Of a stretch of 64,000 nucleotides of DNA, positions 45,550 through 55,900 are shown one piece after another. The DNA is taken from contig NZ_LN794158.1 in assembly GCF_000953015.1 (NCBI RefSeq), positions 1,364,001-1,428,000 on the forward strand, read 5' to 3'. Within the stretch, counting starts at the first letter, position 1; each line of letters starts with the position of its first letter. The position numbers were made by a program, and so were the translations under genes. This stretch comes from Candidatus Methylopumilus turicensis. Its GTDB lineage: Bacteria; Pseudomonadota; Gammaproteobacteria; Burkholderiales; Methylophilaceae. The notes under the pieces were generated by a model. That model did not search any database. It was given only the letters and a program-made list of their open reading frames with translations, and was not told the origin of the DNA.

Positions 45550-45745
45550 AAGTTGCGCTAGTCGCTTAGTCGCCTTGGAGTAGAAGTCGCAGAAGAGAAA
45601 AAAGAGAGTCACTGTTGACTGTTGCTGTTGACGAGTTGCATGAGAGCTTCTCATTTGTGCAACCAGTTACCAGTAACAAACCAAGTAACAATGACAGTAA
45701 ACAGCAACTTCTTTTTATTTCTTCTTGCGACTAACTCAACTTTGT
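45550..45745. repeat. Long imperfect inverted repeat in a 399-base gap
   Basis: The left arm (45,550 to about 45,640) contains AAGTTGCGCTAGTCGC and AGTCGCAGAAGAGAAAAAAG. The complement of the right arm (45,660-45,745) contains AAGTTGAGTTAGTCGC and GAAGAAATAAAAAGAAG, and both have GTTGCTGTT-like stretches in the same order. No coding frame spans it. The rest of the gap to 45,929 holds only the upstream region of the next gene. Confidence 0.55.
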
Positions 45746-45860
45746 AACAAAGCAACTCGCAAAAATATTTATCTCTTTAAAACTGAAAGTAGAATTTTTC
45801 TGGGGATTTTGAGGTGTTTTAAGTGGATCAATTTAACCAAAATGTTGAGATCAGGCAGAT

Positions 45861-45871
45861 TTCGGTTGTCC
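45861..45871 (+). promoter_or_regulatory. Shared upstream motif TTCGGTTGTCC, copy 1
   Basis: This 11-mer ends exactly 58 bases before the ATG of the 45,930 gene. The same 11-mer ends exactly 58 bases before the recombinase ATG (60,125-60,135). A common promoter or regulator site is possible. Confidence 0.35.
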
Positions 45872-45929
45872 ATCTCGGCGAAGTGACATTAACTTTATGT
45901 GTGCCCATTAACCAAACAGGAGAAATTAC

Positions 45930-46370
45930 ATGAGCACATTAAATACTTTGAAGTTAGTCACAGCAGTTAAGCCGCAGCAAATGCCAGATGTTGTGAAACG
46001 TCGTTACAAGCTGGGCAATAAACTATGGGAACAGATTCAATTGGCACGAAGCCAGTTCTTAAATGAACCCTTCAAAATTACCAAGATGAAGACTGTCAAA
46101 AATATCGACACTGGCACTAGCGAAACCGTTGCTGTGAACAAGCGAATCCGTCCATGGTGGTTTAACAGTGACACTGGTTCGCTGTGCATAACGATTAAAT
46201 ACGGCACTAAAGTGATTGAGTTAGCCAAGGGCAAACCCAGCATTGAAGTCGCAGACAAAGATCAACTGATAAGTACATTAGAGCTGGTGAAGAAAGCAGT
46301 TGAAGCTGGAGAGCTAGATCAACAGATTGATCAAGCCAGTGGTGCACTTCGTAGCAACTTTAAGAAATAA
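45930..46370 (+). CDS. Hypothetical protein, DUF6641-like
   Basis: 146 residues, soluble and basic. The repeated pattern LARSQFLNEPFKITKMKTVKN and KRIRPWWFNSDTG resembles a family of phage/element proteins of unknown role (DUF6641-like, my recollection of the family). The ribosome site is CAGGAGA. Two small genes follow on the same strand. Confidence 0.45.
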   Translation: MSTLNTLKLVTAVKPQQMPDVVKRRYKLGNKLWEQIQLARSQFLNEPFKITKMKTVKNIDTGTSETVAVNKRIRPWWFNSDTGSLCITIKYGTKVIELAKGKPSIEVADKDQLISTLELVKKAVEAGELDQQIDQASGALRSNFKK

Positions 46371-46381
46371 GGGGAATGAAG

Positions 46382-46552
46382 ATGAATTTGAATACTTATG
46401 AATGCTGGGTAAAAGTACCCGTTAGTAAGACTAGTACACAATCAACCAAAGTAAGAATTGAGGCCATGAATGCACTAGCGGCACGTGGTCAATTGAATGC
46501 CATGTATGGCCTAGCTAATGTCATTAGTTTACCAATGCAGGTGAGAAATTAA
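46382..46552 (+). CDS. Small protein, 56 residues
   Basis: Unrecognised. The frame starts MNLNTYECWVKVPVSKTSTQ and has a helical stretch IEAMNALAARGQLNAMYGLA. It follows the 45,930 gene by 11 bases with GGGGAA before the ATG. Such short proteins occur in phage and integrative element gene runs. Coding is plausible but unproven. Confidence 0.4.
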   Translation: MNLNTYECWVKVPVSKTSTQSTKVRIEAMNALAARGQLNAMYGLANVISLPMQVRN

Positions 46553-46559
46553 GTAACAC

Positions 46560-46608
46560 TAGCGCATGGTAAATAATAGAAACACAAAGGAATCTTTACC
46601 ATGCGCTA
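46560..46608 (+). promoter_or_regulatory. Stem that holds the start codon of the next gene
   Basis: Perfect 14-base arms TAGCGCATGGTAAA (46,560-46,573) and TTTACCATGCGCTA (46,595-46,608). The second arm contains the ATG at 46,601. The 21-base loop holds the AAAGGA ribosome site. In RNA this would hide the start codon but show the ribosome site, a possible translational switch or a DNA operator. Confidence 0.45.
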
Positions 46609-46777
46609 TTACGAATTCGCAGAAACAATCATCAAACCACAAAAGCCTTTAACGCCAGATCAGGCACGCATCCAAGGCATGAAAAATCAAGTTAAGAACA
46701 CACAAAAAGCTATTAAGGCTGAAAAGGCTCGTCAGAAGATTAAAGCTGGGCAGCTGGCACTAGCAAATATCAATTAG
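46601..46777 (+). CDS. Small basic helical protein, 58 residues
   Basis: Unrecognised. MRYYEFAETIIKPQKPLTPD, then a Lys/Gln/Ala-rich helix to the end (QVKNTQKAIKAEKARQKIKAG). Ribosome site AAAGGA. The start codon lies in the stem at 46,560-46,608. Its last 8 bases overlap the convergent lipoprotein gene. Confidence 0.45.
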   Translation: MRYYEFAETIIKPQKPLTPDQARIQGMKNQVKNTQKAIKAEKARQKIKAGQLALANIN

Positions 46778-47159
46778 CTTTTGCTAATGGGCTAAGTGCA
46801 ATAGTGACTTCTTCAGGATAGCGATACATAGCGCCAGTAATCATATCTGTAATACCAAAATCTAGAAGTACGCCAGTAACACCAGCGCCAGTTGCACCAC
46901 TCACCACTTTGGTTGTTGATTGCTCGTATCCAGCAGCATTACAAACAATAATAATATCGTCTTTGTCTTTACCAACAAAAATCGTGCTAGATGAACTAGA
47001 GACTCTTCCAAGTTTTCCATCTCCAACTCGACTAACTTCACAAATGGTGTCTTTTGGTTCAAGTTTGAATGAGATGGCTTGCTGCGTGCCTTGAGTGATT
47101 GTTGCGCAACCATTCAATAAAACTAAGATTGATGATACTAATAGCGACTTGAATTTCAT
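46770..47159 (-). CDS. Predicted lipoprotein of the element
   Basis: 129 residues. The signal peptide ends in the lipobox LNGC, so the mature Cys is lipidated. The mature part is Ser/Thr rich, then has a hydrophobic Gly-rich segment (GATGAGVTGVLLDFGITDMI) near residues 89-108. Function unknown. The ribosome site is AGGAAAAG. It lies between small plus-strand genes and the type III Res gene. Confidence 0.6.
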   Translation of the reverse strand: MKFKSLLVSSILVLLNGCATITQGTQQAISFKLEPKDTICEVSRVGDGKLGRVSSSSSTIFVGKDKDDIIIVCNAAGYEQSTTKVVSGATGAGVTGVLLDFGITDMITGAMYRYPEEVTIALSPLAKAN

Positions 47160-47235
47160 ACGACTTTTCCTATTTGGATAAGTCGTTATTATTAAGAAGT
47201 CAGTCTCTCACGGAGTGAGCTTAAATAAAATAAAG

Positions 47236-50200
47236 TTAATTAACGATTTCTAATAATTTATCGTAACTGCTGACTTTGCAGAACTTAACCACACCACCAG
47301 TGATTGAACCAAAATGCTTTTCAGCGCAATGAATTTTCAGCTGTTCAATACCACGTAAGTCCATGTCAGAATCTGAGCCTTTAGTCTCAGCAACAAAATA
47401 GATATGCCGTACCTTTTCCTTATCAAACACTATCGCCCAATCAGGGCTGTAATTTGCGATTGGTGTAGGAATGTAAAAGCTCTTAGGTAGTTTTGCATAC
47501 ACAATGACTTCAACACTATTTTCAAGGTCTTTAGCAAAATTAGATTCGATTTTAGAGTCGGATGTTAAATAGTCATAAATGTGCTTTTTGAGGAGCTCTG
47601 AATCACGAAGTGCTGACTTGTCGTTTGTGAAAACCGTTTTAGCATCATAACGCTCTTCAGTCTTGTGATAAACAATATTGTTAATAATTAAACTAGCTTT
47701 GACCTCATTGATTAGCTTGCTGCATTTGGCAATAAACTCTTCAGGATTTTTGTGCAGCAAGTAAAATTTTTGTGAGTCTATAGCTTTCAAAATATCGACT
47801 ACCGTAAGTCGAGTAAGATTTGTTTGTGATTCAATTTCGCCAACAATGTCATAGGTAGCATTGGTGTAGAGGTCGGTCTTTAATTTGAGATTCTGGCGTT
47901 CAGACTCAACAATCAAAGCACCTTCTTGCATTTGCTCTCTGGTGCCATCTTTTAGCTCACCGGTCTTAACTTCGTAGGTGCGGTAACTAATGTGCAAGTC
48001 TTTATTAATACGCCCGCGACTATCGCTAATCAACTTCTCTGTGTCAAAGTTAACTTCATATATAGTCTTAAAGTTGATCTTTTCCCAAAGGTCTTGGAAT
48101 TCTTTCTTTTTGAAGTTGGGGTTAGTAGTTAGCACAATGGTCTTGCGCTCGTCTTCTGGCTTAAAGGACTCTCCCGTATAGATCGACTTAAGAAGCTTAG
48201 CAACAGCACCTCTAAAGGGCTCCAAGGTCTCCGGAAGCGGCATTTTACTTTGCTCAATCAACTCTCTGCCCAAGGAGGTGATTTTGTCATCTTCATCAAT
48301 CACATCGTGCTTAAATAAAACCTTATTAAGCTTATTAGCTTCATCCTCAGTTAAGCGATGCTCCTCATCTTTTTTATTGAACAATACCTTACCAACAAAG
48401 AATTTAACTTCTGCCTTCTGTGGTCTATCTTTAAGTGTCGCAGCAATTTCAGTTTGTAATCCCTTAGCAAATGCTTCATAGCTTTCAGACGCAATAACAG
48501 TGAGCTTGTTGACATCGTGTACTTGGTCACCAATTAGTTCGAAGTCTTGGCGAACGCCACGCTTATCTACACATAAACGCATACCTCGGCCAACTTCCTG
48601 CCTTCTGCGTGTTTGGCTTCCAGTCTCAGCATTTTTTAGTGCACAAATTTGGAATACATTAGGGTTGTCCCAGCCCTCTTTCAAAGCTGAATGCGAAAAT
48701 ATAAAACGCTTAGGCTCTTCAAAGCTTAGCAAGCGCTCTTTATCTTTCATTATTAGGTCGTAGGCAGAAATATCATCAGACTCTTCGCTGCCGCGTTTAA
48801 CCGTAGGGTCGATAGATTTGCCCTTTTTATCTATCGAAAAGTAGCCATCATGTACTTTTTGAGCATCATCGCGTTTCAGATATTCTAAGTAATTGCTTGG
48901 CATGTAGCCTTTATGAACGTTAGTTGGATCTGTTTCATGAAGGTAATGGTTGTATTCTTGATGAAATAAATCTACAAAGTCATTCACTGCATGTTTGTAT
49001 TCTTCTTCAAAAATCTGCGCATACTCGCCTAAAGCTTGCTCTCCAGCTTCGTCATAAACTCGATATTTTTCCACTGAATCAATAAAGAAAAGACTTAGAA
49101 CTTTGATGCCTTTGTCGAAAAGAACTTTTTCTTTTTGCAGGTGCGACATAATGGTCTCGCGGATTTGCACACGTCTAAAAGCGTGCTCATCCTTGTCATT
49201 CAGAATGTCACCCGGGTAAATATCTTCACCACCGATTACCACTTTATTTAGGTAGCCGCTTATTTCAGAAATAGTGTGATTTTTGTAAGCAGGTAGATTG
49301 CCAGAAAGCTCGAATAGGTTTGCGCCTTCACTTAACTTCTGCCTAACCTTCTTGACTCCGATATTATCGCGTTTTTCAAACTCAAGCATTGCAAAAGGAG
49401 GCTTAGAGGTGCTAAGAACAATCTGCTCTAAATACAAATAGCCCGTTGTACCTGTAGAGCCTTTAAGATTTATTCCTTTAACTTGAATCTTTTTAACTAA
49501 GCGTTTGTTGTAAGCATCTAATGCATCCAATCTAAAAACTTTGTTGTAATCGACCTTATGTGTTGCTGAGTAGCGCAGAGTAAAAAGAGGCTTAAAATCT
49601 TTCATACTTTCTAGGGTTGCAGGTCCATCTACTGATTGCGGTTCATCAATAATGATGATTGGATTAGTTTGAGCAATAATATCTATAGGGCGTCTTGTCC
49701 CAAACTGATCTAATTCTTGTTTGATTCTATTTGCGTCAACGCCCCTTGCATTAAATGCTTGAGTGTTAATAATCATGACACTTATACGGCTGTCAGATGC
49801 AAAATGTTCAATGTCTTGTGGGCGGCCTGAATTGTAGATAAAAGGAATTATTTTATGGCCGTATAGTTCCTGAAAATGGTCTTGCGTTACTTCAAATGAC
49901 TTGTATGCACCTTCACGTATCGCAATGCTAGGGACAATGACAATAAACTTGCTCCAGCCATATTGCTTGTGTAACTCATACATAGTGCGAATATAAGTAT
50001 AGGTTTTACCCGTTCCAGTTTCCATTTCGATGGTAAGGTTGTACCCAGCCTTTACGCTAATTGGGCGCTCAACACTTTGGCTCTCATTAAGATCATTAAG
50101 TCGCTGTACTCTCTTAATATTCTCCAACACCTGATTTTCAGTGATTTGAATAACGCTATTGCGATAACCAATATCTTCCAGCAATTCTGTCTCATAATCA

Positions 50201-50361
50201 AAACCTCTCATCCCATTAGCAATTTCTTTTGCTTTTCGGATAATGTTTTGACTACGCTCCAAGGTGAAGCGGTTGGACTTCAATGGCTGGCCAGAAAAAC
50301 AATCAACAACAGCTTTTACTGCTTGAATTTGGAATGACTGCTCTTTAAATTGCAGCTTCAT
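47236..50361 (-). CDS. res: Type III restriction enzyme, Res subunit
   Basis: ATP-dependent endonuclease and translocase subunit, 1041 residues. The helicase has Walker A METGTGKTY at about residues 113-121 and motif II IIIIDEPQSVDG near residue 210, followed by helicase motifs through RRQEVGRGMR. The C-terminal PD-(D/E)xK nuclease core is SPDWAIVFDKEK...VAETKG. It lies 2 bases behind the methyltransferase, the normal type III order mod-res. It is last in the minus-strand operon that begins with the WYL regulator. Confidence 0.92.
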   Translation of the reverse strand: MKLQFKEQSFQIQAVKAVVDCFSGQPLKSNRFTLERSQNIIRKAKEIANGMRGFDYETELLEDIGYRNSVIQITENQVLENIKRVQRLNDLNESQSVERPISVKAGYNLTIEMETGTGKTYTYIRTMYELHKQYGWSKFIVIVPSIAIREGAYKSFEVTQDHFQELYGHKIIPFIYNSGRPQDIEHFASDSRISVMIINTQAFNARGVDANRIKQELDQFGTRRPIDIIAQTNPIIIIDEPQSVDGPATLESMKDFKPLFTLRYSATHKVDYNKVFRLDALDAYNKRLVKKIQVKGINLKGSTGTTGYLYLEQIVLSTSKPPFAMLEFEKRDNIGVKKVRQKLSEGANLFELSGNLPAYKNHTISEISGYLNKVVIGGEDIYPGDILNDKDEHAFRRVQIRETIMSHLQKEKVLFDKGIKVLSLFFIDSVEKYRVYDEAGEQALGEYAQIFEEEYKHAVNDFVDLFHQEYNHYLHETDPTNVHKGYMPSNYLEYLKRDDAQKVHDGYFSIDKKGKSIDPTVKRGSEESDDISAYDLIMKDKERLLSFEEPKRFIFSHSALKEGWDNPNVFQICALKNAETGSQTRRRQEVGRGMRLCVDKRGVRQDFELIGDQVHDVNKLTVIASESYEAFAKGLQTEIAATLKDRPQKAEVKFFVGKVLFNKKDEEHRLTEDEANKLNKVLFKHDVIDEDDKITSLGRELIEQSKMPLPETLEPFRGAVAKLLKSIYTGESFKPEDERKTIVLTTNPNFKKKEFQDLWEKINFKTIYEVNFDTEKLISDSRGRINKDLHISYRTYEVKTGELKDGTREQMQEGALIVESERQNLKLKTDLYTNATYDIVGEIESQTNLTRLTVVDILKAIDSQKFYLLHKNPEEFIAKCSKLINEVKASLIINNIVYHKTEERYDAKTVFTNDKSALRDSELLKKHIYDYLTSDSKIESNFAKDLENSVEVIVYAKLPKSFYIPTPIANYSPDWAIVFDKEKVRHIYFVAETKGSDSDMDLRGIEQLKIHCAEKHFGSITGGVVKFCKVSSYDKLLEIVN

Positions 50362-50363
50362 TA

Positions 50364-52214
50364 CTAAACAACCTTCATTTCAGTCTCAGGGCTAAGCTGT
50401 TTTAGCAATTGTTTTACATTAGTTTTTGCGCTGTTGTCTTTAAAACCACTATCCCGAAATACCACACGCAGTGGTTTATCTTTGGCAATTTCTTTTGCAA
50501 AAGCTTCATCTAAGCCTTGGTCAAAAGAAGCATAAAGTGAATTATCAGCTACCTTAAAAACAGTTTTTCCGGAGATTTTAATAGATTCAATTTTTAAGCT
50601 AAGCGGCAATCCCCAATCTAGCATAACTTGTGCTAAAAGATCATCTGCTGTGCGATCAAGTTTTACATTGTCAGTAAACATATCCATTTTAGATTGGTCG
50701 TAATCTTGAGGGCTATAATAAACATCTTGCATGTTACTTTCATCTAAGCGAAAAACTCTGAAGCCACAGTCAATTTTAGAGCCCATCGCCTCAATAGTTT
50801 TTTTACCTGCCCTGCGAATACGCTCCTTACCGATATCACAAATGTTTTTAAATCCAGCTTTTGATGCTGAACTATCTTCACTTAATTGTTCCGGAAGTTG
50901 AACTAGTATAAATTTTCTTGATACTCCAGTTTCTTCTGCGCTCTTCCATACTGCTTGAGCTGTAGTTCCTGACCCTGAAAAAAAGTCTAAAACAAGATCA
51001 TCACTATCAGATGCTTGCTCTATCAATAGCTGTATTAAAGAAACTGGTTTTGGATAATCAAAAAATTTCTCGCCATCAAACAATTCATTAACAATTTTTG
51101 TGCCTTCAGTATTAAATCCAATTCCAAATGTCTCACGATCAAGCCATGTTGAAATTGGCTTTGAATCGGTTTTGAGTTCATTGAAAAATTTCTTTAAACC
51201 TGGCCTTGTTTTGCCTTCTGGATGAAAAATAATTTTTCCTTCTTCCAGTAGTTTAGCCATGCTTGTCGGTGCAAAAGCCCAAACACGATTGGGATTTGCT
51301 GGGTATCTTATATTTGTAGCAGGGTCAACTAAGTCATAAAAACAATTTGGCCGCTCTTCTTTTGTGGAGCCAACATCTAAAGGATGCTTTGCCCATATGC
51401 CACGTGGATCATTGTCGGGGTTTGTATATGTTGTTGAGTCTCTAGCTATGCCATTTAATGTTCTTCCATAACACAAAATATAATCATGCTCTTGGGACGA
51501 ATTACTCAATGCAATCTGTTTACCACTTGCTTGCCTAGTTTTCCAAACAAAACAAGCAATAAATTTATCATCTCCAAATACTTCATCACAAAGCTTTCTT
51601 AAATTTGCAATTTCAGAATCATTAATTGAGATGAATATTGCTCCATCATCCTTTAATAAATTTCTAGCTAATTTGAGCCTTGGATATATCATTGACAACC
51701 AATCTGAATGGTAACGACCTGAAGTTTCCGGATTAGCTTTCAAGCGATTATTAGATTCATCTTTTTGACCGCTTTCAAGAAGCTCAGTATTGGCATCTTT
51801 TGAAAAATTATCTTTGTAAACAAAGTCATTTCCAGTGTTATAGGGTGGATCAATGTAAATCATCTTGACTCTGCCGAGATAGCTTTGTTGCAAAAGCTTG
51901 AGCACCTCAAGGTTGTCACCTTCTATGTAAATGTTCTCAGTATTATCGAAATCGACTGAATCTTCCCGCACAGGGCGCAAGGTTTTAGTTATAGGCAAAT
52001 TAGCGGTAACAATCGCTTCACGTTTGCCAGGCCACTCCAAACGATAACGCTCTTTGTTGCCCTCCACTACAGCATGATTAACCTCTTGTTTAAGTAAGTC
52101 AAAATCAATCGCTTTACCGTCTGCACCCTCTGTAACGCAATTGGGAAAGAGCTCTGCTAATTTTTCAAAGTTTTGATTTACCAAGTTTGGTGATTGCATA
52201 TCAAGTTTGTCCAT
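50364..52214 (-). CDS. mod: Type III N6-adenine DNA methyltransferase, Mod subunit
   Basis: 616 residues. The catalytic motif IV DPPYNTG is at residues 122-128 and the SAM-binding motif I DFFSGSGTTAQAV is near residue 430, an order that makes it a beta-class adenine methyltransferase. It modifies one strand of the recognition site and gives Res its specificity. No simple sequence repeats for phase variation are seen. It follows the DUF4391 gene by 28 bases. Confidence 0.93.
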   Translation of the reverse strand: MDKLDMQSPNLVNQNFEKLAELFPNCVTEGADGKAIDFDLLKQEVNHAVVEGNKERYRLEWPGKREAIVTANLPITKTLRPVREDSVDFDNTENIYIEGDNLEVLKLLQQSYLGRVKMIYIDPPYNTGNDFVYKDNFSKDANTELLESGQKDESNNRLKANPETSGRYHSDWLSMIYPRLKLARNLLKDDGAIFISINDSEIANLRKLCDEVFGDDKFIACFVWKTRQASGKQIALSNSSQEHDYILCYGRTLNGIARDSTTYTNPDNDPRGIWAKHPLDVGSTKEERPNCFYDLVDPATNIRYPANPNRVWAFAPTSMAKLLEEGKIIFHPEGKTRPGLKKFFNELKTDSKPISTWLDRETFGIGFNTEGTKIVNELFDGEKFFDYPKPVSLIQLLIEQASDSDDLVLDFFSGSGTTAQAVWKSAEETGVSRKFILVQLPEQLSEDSSASKAGFKNICDIGKERIRRAGKKTIEAMGSKIDCGFRVFRLDESNMQDVYYSPQDYDQSKMDMFTDNVKLDRTADDLLAQVMLDWGLPLSLKIESIKISGKTVFKVADNSLYASFDQGLDEAFAKEIAKDKPLRVVFRDSGFKDNSAKTNVKQLLKQLSPETEMKVV

Positions 52215-52242
52215 TTTTATACCCTAGTTTTTCTACTACCTA

Positions 52243-52932
52243 TTAATGCTCTGTTGTTTCTGGAATAAGTTCTTGCAGCTCTAGCTCTAGTTTCTTAAGT
52301 TGGCCGTTCATAGCAACTTTACGATTAAATTGTTTTTCTTTGTATATTTTACGTTGAAGCTGTTCAATTTCTTTTTGTTTTTGAGCAATTAAACCAAAAC
52401 GCAAAGTTTGCTCTTTAATACCTTCCCCATCATTCGCTTTCAAAGTTAGAAGCTCTTTAAGGACTTGCTCATACAAACCATTCAAATCTAAAGCGATAGG
52501 TAAGTTGGTTTTTACTTCATTTGCTTGATTGATACTTATCCATTCCGAACTAAAGTATTGCTCCACTAACCACTTAGATTCATCGGATTCATTGATTCGC
52601 TTGTAAGCCACTTTCACTTGTACTTTATCATCAAAGTAAAGCTGGAAAATGATAGGATGAAAAATCGCTTTATCTATACTCAGCAAAACTTTTTCATCAA
52701 GCTCTGATGTTTTTAGTTGAATATTGAACACCTGTATTTCTAGAAGGCTTTTAGTTGATGTTAGGTTAATTGTTTCTGGGGATAGTTTATAGGCCCAAGT
52801 GATTTGCTGAATCTGACTTACGAAGGCATCTTTAATAGACTTGGGAATGTTGGCATTTTCATAAAACTTAGTTTTAGGTATTGGCTTATTAACATAGGCT
52901 TTTTGAGGGTACTGATAAATTGCATACCCCAT
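52243..52932 (-). CDS. DUF4391 domain protein
   Basis: 229 residues, no known activity. The N-terminal half is a mixed alpha/beta region and the C-terminal third a charged coiled coil (KQKEIEQLQRKIYKEKQFNR region). Proteins of this family are usually found with helicases and site-specific methyltransferases of defence loci (general family knowledge). Its ATG overlaps the helicase stop by one base (TAATG), so the two are coupled. Confidence 0.75.
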   Translation of the reverse strand: MGYAIYQYPQKAYVNKPIPKTKFYENANIPKSIKDAFVSQIQQITWAYKLSPETINLTSTKSLLEIQVFNIQLKTSELDEKVLLSIDKAIFHPIIFQLYFDDKVQVKVAYKRINESDESKWLVEQYFSSEWISINQANEVKTNLPIALDLNGLYEQVLKELLTLKANDGEGIKEQTLRFGLIAQKQKEIEQLQRKIYKEKQFNRKVAMNGQLKKLELELQELIPETTEH

Positions 52933-55900
52933 TAGTGTTTGCCTTGAGTATCGTGAATAACAATAAAGCTAATTAGCTCAAAGTCGTCTAGGCCTTCAAT
53001 GGTATTAGATAAGGCTGTAGTTTTTCCATGAGTGAACAGACTGTCTAAATCTTTATCTTGTTTTACCTCAATCATCGTGCGGATAGCTTGGTCAAGCAAA
53101 TTTGAACTTCGTCGCATATCGCGTCCATCTTGAGTCGCTTTGTTGAATAACTTACATGCCTCATTAATTGGCTCATACTCACCTTTGCATGCAGTTCGCG
53201 CTAAATCGAGCAAGCGTTTAACTTCAGTATGGTTATGAATAACCTCGCCATTATCCCCAATGTAAACTAGATAATAGGGATGCAATCTATTTTGCTGATT
53301 AATATTGACTGATTGATTGATATTGCGAAGAGTAAATATCACTCCCGGCACTAATCCTTTTTGTTGATTCGCCGGCACAACTGCGTGCATTCCTGATGGC
53401 AGGCTTTCTAGATCACCATTTGCTTTAGTATAGTTAAGCAAATCCATTCTGAAGTCATTGAGCCCCAAGTCTGTAATAGAGACGCCTGTTTTCACGTCCT
53501 CCATTTCAATTACTTCTTCTTGAAGCTTCCGTAACTGCTCTTTACGGTATGAAACGTCGTTTGCTTTAGCGTTTAAAACATTATCGTCGCCAGTCGCCGT
53601 TACATCAGCAATCACCATGCGGTTTTCAACACGCTCTTTTAGATTGATGTATTCATCTAAAGATATATCAGGCCAGTAGTTCACCAGCTGAATGCAATCA
53701 TTAGGCGAGCCAATACGATCGACACGACCAAAGCGTTGGATAATACGAACTGGGTTCCAGTGAATGTCGTAGTTAATCAGATAGTCACAATCCTGTAAGT
53801 TTTGGCCTTCAGAGATACAGTCCGTCCCAATAAGAATATCTAGCTCCCTTGGCTCGTTAGGTAATACAACAGACTTTTCTTTTGATATTGGAGAGAACAG
53901 CGTAAGCAGTGCTTGGTAGTCATAATTCTTTTTATTGCTTCCGTCATTTAGCGTGGACTTTGGATTGTCAGATCCAGTTACCTTGCCAGTATGTAAGGCA
54001 TGTGACTGCATAATAATGGGCGCTAGATTTTCATATAAATAATCAGCAGTGTCTGCGAATGCAGTAAAGATAAGAACTTTTTTATTATTTGGATTTATTG
54101 GGTGATCAATTTTTTGTTTAATCTGAGCGATTAAATGCTGCAGTTTTGAATCTTTTTCAGGTGTTACCAAATGCATTTCTGCAAGTAAGCTCTCGATAAA
54201 AAATAGATCCGCCCGTAAGTCTTCTTCCAAGCGAACAATATCCATATCAGATAGCTTGATTTTTACTTTACCTCCTATTGAACTCACCCCGCCTTCATCA
54301 ATGTCTTCTTCTTCCGCTTCAAAATTTTGATCATTAATTGATACATCTTCAAAACCAGCGTCTGTGCCAGTGAGCTTAAAGGCTTCGATTTTTTCTAAGG
54401 TGCCTTGATGGTTATATTTGAGCTTTTCCAGAGTCAATCTGAATGAATGTACCGAGCTCTCCAATCGCTTAAGGAGATTGGTGGTCATCAATGCTACTAA
54501 ACTTCTTTCTCTATCAACCTGTTTAAACTTTGCTTTCCCCTCACCAATATCAGTATCGTAAATTTCCTCATACTTCCTGATTCGACTGGGCAATATGTAA
54601 ATTAGTGGGGAATAGACACAAAGTTTCAGCAAGCTAAGTTGTTTGAATATCTGGTTGAAGCCCATCACCCTAGTATCACTAGTTAACGGGCTATGGTATG
54701 AAATTGGTTTTAACCTTGTTGGAAATTTTCCAATGTCTGCCGTGTTATAGAACGTTTCAATATACTTCCTAGAGCGTGCGATTGTGACACTATCCAAGAG
54801 CTCAAAAAAATCAAAATCTAAAGTATCTAATATCGTTGCTGCAGTCCGTTGTTCAGCAGGCAGTTTTGACCACGCATTGAATGAAGCTTGAGCCCGACTA
54901 AATATGGTTTCAATATCACGCTCAGATTTGATTTTTGATTTGAGTGCAGATGAGTCCCCCTCATATGCAAGTGCCAATTGATTTTTTAAGTCGCTAAAGC
55001 GATTGTTGACAGGCGTAGCAGAAAGCATCAAAACTTTGGTTTTTACACCTTGCTTAATCACTGTATTCATTAACTTCTGGTAGCGAGTTTCTTTTTCCTT
55101 AAAGGCGTCGTTGTTTCTAAAGTTGTGTGATTCATCAATCACAACCAAATCGTAATTACTCCAGTTCACTTTGCTAAGCGGCATACCAAGAGACTCACCC
55201 GTTTTGCGTTGCAAGTCCGTGTGGCACAAGACATCGTAATTCAATCTATCCTTCGCTAAAATATTAGTTGTGAGGTTTCGATTGTAATTAAGCCAATTCT
55301 CTGCCAATTTCTTAGGGCATAAAACTAGAACAGACTTATTGCGGAGCTCGTAATATTTGATAACTGCCAGAGCAGTAAACGTTTTACCAAGACCAACACT
55401 GTCGGCAAGAATGCATCCATTGTAAGTTTCTAGTTTATTGATGATCCCTGTTGCAGCATCTTTCTGGAAATTGAATAACTTGTTCCAAATAACAGAGTCT
55501 TTGTATCCCGTTAAGTCATTTGGAAGTAAGTCGTCATTAATCTCGGATAGAAAGTCTTTAAAAATGTTGTAAAGCATTAAGAAGTAAATGCGTTCAGGAG
55601 AGTTTTCTTGATAGGCTGAAGAAATATGTTCACAAATAGCCTCAGTGACATCCTCAAGCTTCTCTTGATCATTCCAGATTTCGTTAAATAAATTCAGGTA
55701 AGTGTTGTTAAAGCAGCCTCATCTATCTTATTTACAATATTCGAAAATGCATCACTTCTTTGATAGCCCAAATCTGCTGCAGTAAACCCTGAAATTGGAA
55801 GATATACAGCTTGCTCCTCATCATTGATGCACGTCACAAATTGCTGCATCGGCGCTTTGGTTTTATTAGACTTAAAAACGGCTTTACTTTTAATCCAATC

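Noticed and set aside
45550-45745. Iterons of a plasmid origin
   Set aside because: The short GTTGCTGTT-like units are not regularly spaced and no Rep protein is seen; kept only as an inverted repeat.
50364-52214. Phase-variable mod gene
   Set aside because: No simple-sequence repeat tract is seen in or before the gene.
55577-55693. The helicase starting at the internal ATG 55,577
   Set aside because: The frame upstream of that ATG carries conserved-looking protein sequence back to the frameshift at about 55,710.
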